Positions 14,210-15,743 of a stretch of DNA of 15,743 bases are shown here, piece by piece. The DNA is taken from positions 1-15,743 of the forward strand of contig JANQEF010000187.1 of the NCBI GenBank assembly GCA_028278465.1. Direction: 5' to 3'. The stretch comes from Dehalococcoidia bacterium. GTDB lineage: Bacteria; Chloroflexota; Dehalococcoidia; Lucifugimonadales; Lucifugimonadaceae. Numbering within the stretch: the first letter of the stretch is position 1; every line of letters starts with the position of its first letter. Below the pieces are notes generated by a model. It saw only the letters and a list, made by a program, of their open reading frames with translations, was not told the DNA's origin and made no database searches. A program made the translations under genes and the position numbers.

Positions 14210-15733
14210 ATGACCACCTCCTCCACCAAACGGACCAAGCCCAAACCCGAACCGCTCTTCAGCGAGCGGCTCGCTGCCGTGCCCACGAAGCCCGGCATCT
14301 ACATCATGCGCGGCGGAAAAGGCCAGGTCCTCTACGTCGGTAAATCCGCCTCGCTGCGCAACCGACTTCGTTCCTACTTCTCCAGTCCGAAATCGCTCAC
14401 CGGCAAGACTCGCGACCTCGTCGGAGCCATCAAGGACTTCGAATACATCGTCACCGAGTCCGAACAGGAGGCGCTGCTCCTCGAAAACAGTCTCATCAAG
14501 AAGCATCAGCCGCGCTTCAACGTCAGGCTCAAGGACGACAAGACATATCCCTACATCAAGGTCGACCTGTCCGAGGACTTCCCGCGGGTCTACATCACCC
14601 GGCGCACCGCCAACGACGGTTCCCGTTACTTCGGACCTTTCGCCTCCGCCGGCAGCGTGCGCAAGACGCTTGACCTGCTGAACCGTCTCTTCCCATACCG
14701 CACCTGCACCAAGGCCATCACCGGGACCGACGAGCGGCCGTGCCTCGAGTTCCACATCAAGCGCTGCAACGCTCCGTGCACCGGCTACGCTTCGCAGGTC
14801 GAGTACCGCGACGTCATCGACCAGGTGCTGATGTTCCTCGACGGCAACACCCGCGAAGTGGTGCGCGAGATCAAGACGGCGATGTCGGACGCCTCGGACG
14901 CACTGGAGTTCGAGCGCGCCGGCGCGCTGCGCGACCGCCTGCGTGCCATCGAGCGTGTCTACGAGGGCCAGAAGGTTGTCGGCATGGGCCGCGAGAACCT
15001 CGACGCCATCGCGCTGGCAACCGCGCATGACGAGGCGTGGGTCGAGATCTTCTTCATCCGCCAGGGCAACCTTGTCGGCCGCGATCACTTCATCATGCAG
15101 GGCACTCGAGACAGCTCGGTGCCAGAAGTGGTCGGGCAGTTCGTGCAACAGTTCTACGACTCGGCGTCCTACATTCCTCGCACCGTCCTCGTGCCCGAGC
15201 CGCTGGAGGACATCGAAGTGCTGGAAGGCTGGCTCGCAACCCGTCGGGAAGGCCCGGTCAGCTTCACGACACCACAGCGCGGCGCCAAGAAGCGACTGGT
15301 GCAGATGGTGAGCGAGAACGCCGCGCAGGGCCTTGAGCAGCTCAAGATCAAGATGCTGTCGAACGACACCTTGATGCAGGGCGCCATGGCCGAGCTCGAG
15401 GAGCACTTGAACCTGCCGCGCCCGCCGCGTCGCATCGAGTGCTACGACATCTCGCACATCCAGGGCACAAACGTCGTCGCCTCCATGTCGGTGTTCACGG
15501 ACGGCAAGCCGAACTCATCGCAGTACCGCCGCTTCAAAATGAAGCACACGCAGAACAACGACGACTTCGCTTCGATGAAAGAGGTGCTGACGCGGCGCTT
15601 CAAGAGGCTGGCGGCGGCGAACGAGGCGCGGGCGAAGGGCGAGGACCCGGACGCCAGGTCGTTCGGTGAAACGCCTGACCTGGTGCTGATCGACGGCGGC
15701 ACGTTGAGCGCGAGGACGTCGTTGCCGAAATAG
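14210..15733 (+). CDS. uvrC: Excinuclease ABC subunit C (UvrC), C-terminally broken
   Basis: UvrC makes both incisions around DNA lesions in UvrABC nucleotide excision repair. From ATG at 14210 there are 507 residues. Domains: GIY-YIG nuclease ~26-105 (PGIYIMRGGKGQVLYVGKS, R50, E84); four cysteines C166, C178, C186, C190, whose spacing of 12, 8 and 4 equals that of the E. coli UvrC Fe-S cluster ligands; UVR helix pair ~214-249 (UvrB binding); RNase H-like domain from ~380 with D413 (CYDISHIQG) and D495 (LVLIDGG). The frame then leaves the family: GGKGQLSA should follow, but the sequence reads GGTLSARTSLPK and stops at 15733. The rest of the second nuclease domain and the HhH2 domain are missing, about 100 or more residues. 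This is a frameshift/rearrangement or a sequence error at the contig end. There is no Shine-Dalgarno; the frame is open upstream to 14150. Confidence 0.93.
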   Translation: MTTSSTKRTKPKPEPLFSERLAAVPTKPGIYIMRGGKGQVLYVGKSASLRNRLRSYFSSPKSLTGKTRDLVGAIKDFEYIVTESEQEALLLENSLIKKHQPRFNVRLKDDKTYPYIKVDLSEDFPRVYITRRTANDGSRYFGPFASAGSVRKTLDLLNRLFPYRTCTKAITGTDERPCLEFHIKRCNAPCTGYASQVEYRDVIDQVLMFLDGNTREVVREIKTAMSDASDALEFERAGALRDRLRAIERVYEGQKVVGMGRENLDAIALATAHDEAWVEIFFIRQGNLVGRDHFIMQGTRDSSVPEVVGQFVQQFYDSASYIPRTVLVPEPLEDIEVLEGWLATRREGPVSFTTPQRGAKKRLVQMVSENAAQGLEQLKIKMLSNDTLMQGAMAELEEHLNLPRPPRRIECYDISHIQGTNVVASMSVFTDGKPNSSQYRRFKMKHTQNNDDFASMKEVLTRRFKRLAAANEARAKGEDPDARSFGETPDLVLIDGGTLSARTSLPK

Positions 15734-15743
15734 GTGCTCAGGT

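Noticed and set aside
14207..15457. 416-codon open frame on the minus strand opposite uvrC
   Set aside because: Antisense shadow of a clear UvrC reading frame; no family resemblance and low-complexity composition.

Overview
The window is GC-rich bacterial chromosomal DNA with no plasmid, phage or insertion-sequence genes. Gene content is metabolic and housekeeping: short-chain dehydrogenases, an aldo/keto reductase, a HisN-type phosphatase, an LtrA membrane protein, a XerD-like recombinase, a cytidylate-kinase-like protein and UvrC. This mixture, the several GTG/TTG starts and the many hairpin repeats between genes would fit an uncultured Chloroflexota (Dehalococcoidia/SAR202-like) genome. 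That placement is a weak inference, because no rRNA or other marker gene is present.

Layout. Positions 1-3212 (minus strand): an AraC-family regulator cut by the window edge, a classical SDR oxidoreductase and an LtrA-family membrane protein. Positions 3424-5053 (plus): a FabG-like SDR followed one base later by an inositol-monophosphatase/HisN-type phosphatase, a likely two-gene operon. Positions 5083-5832 (minus): a MerR-TipAS regulator whose own promoter has the 19-bp spacer and central palindrome typical of MerR control. Positions 5988-6563 (plus): a DUF502 membrane protein. Positions 7056-7442 (minus): a small AHSA1/SRPBCC protein, divergent from a XerC/XerD-type tyrosine recombinase (7707-8609). 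Then, all plus: a double-GNAT acetyltransferase (8709-9623), a cytidylate-kinase-like protein (9826-10587), a small one-TM protein (10649-10966), an aldo/keto reductase (11346-12269), a class I methyltransferase (12573-13394) and UvrC (14210-15733), whose reading frame breaks down at the very end of the window.

The most distinctive feature is not a gene. From 6564 rightward nearly every larger intergenic gap is filled with short palindromic repeats. The main one is about 80-85 bp, with TTGTCAT/ATGACAA ends and two inner stem-loops. Stem bases change in matched pairs between copies. Left and right halves are exchanged with other hairpin modules, giving chimeric copies, one of which occurs twice in inverted orientation 6.6 kb apart. 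No comparable repeats were seen in 1-6560. One copy ends 7 bases before the xerD-like start codon and another lies just upstream of the methyltransferase; both create misleading upstream in-frame starts.

I found no defence system, CRISPR array, biosynthetic cluster or RNA gene.
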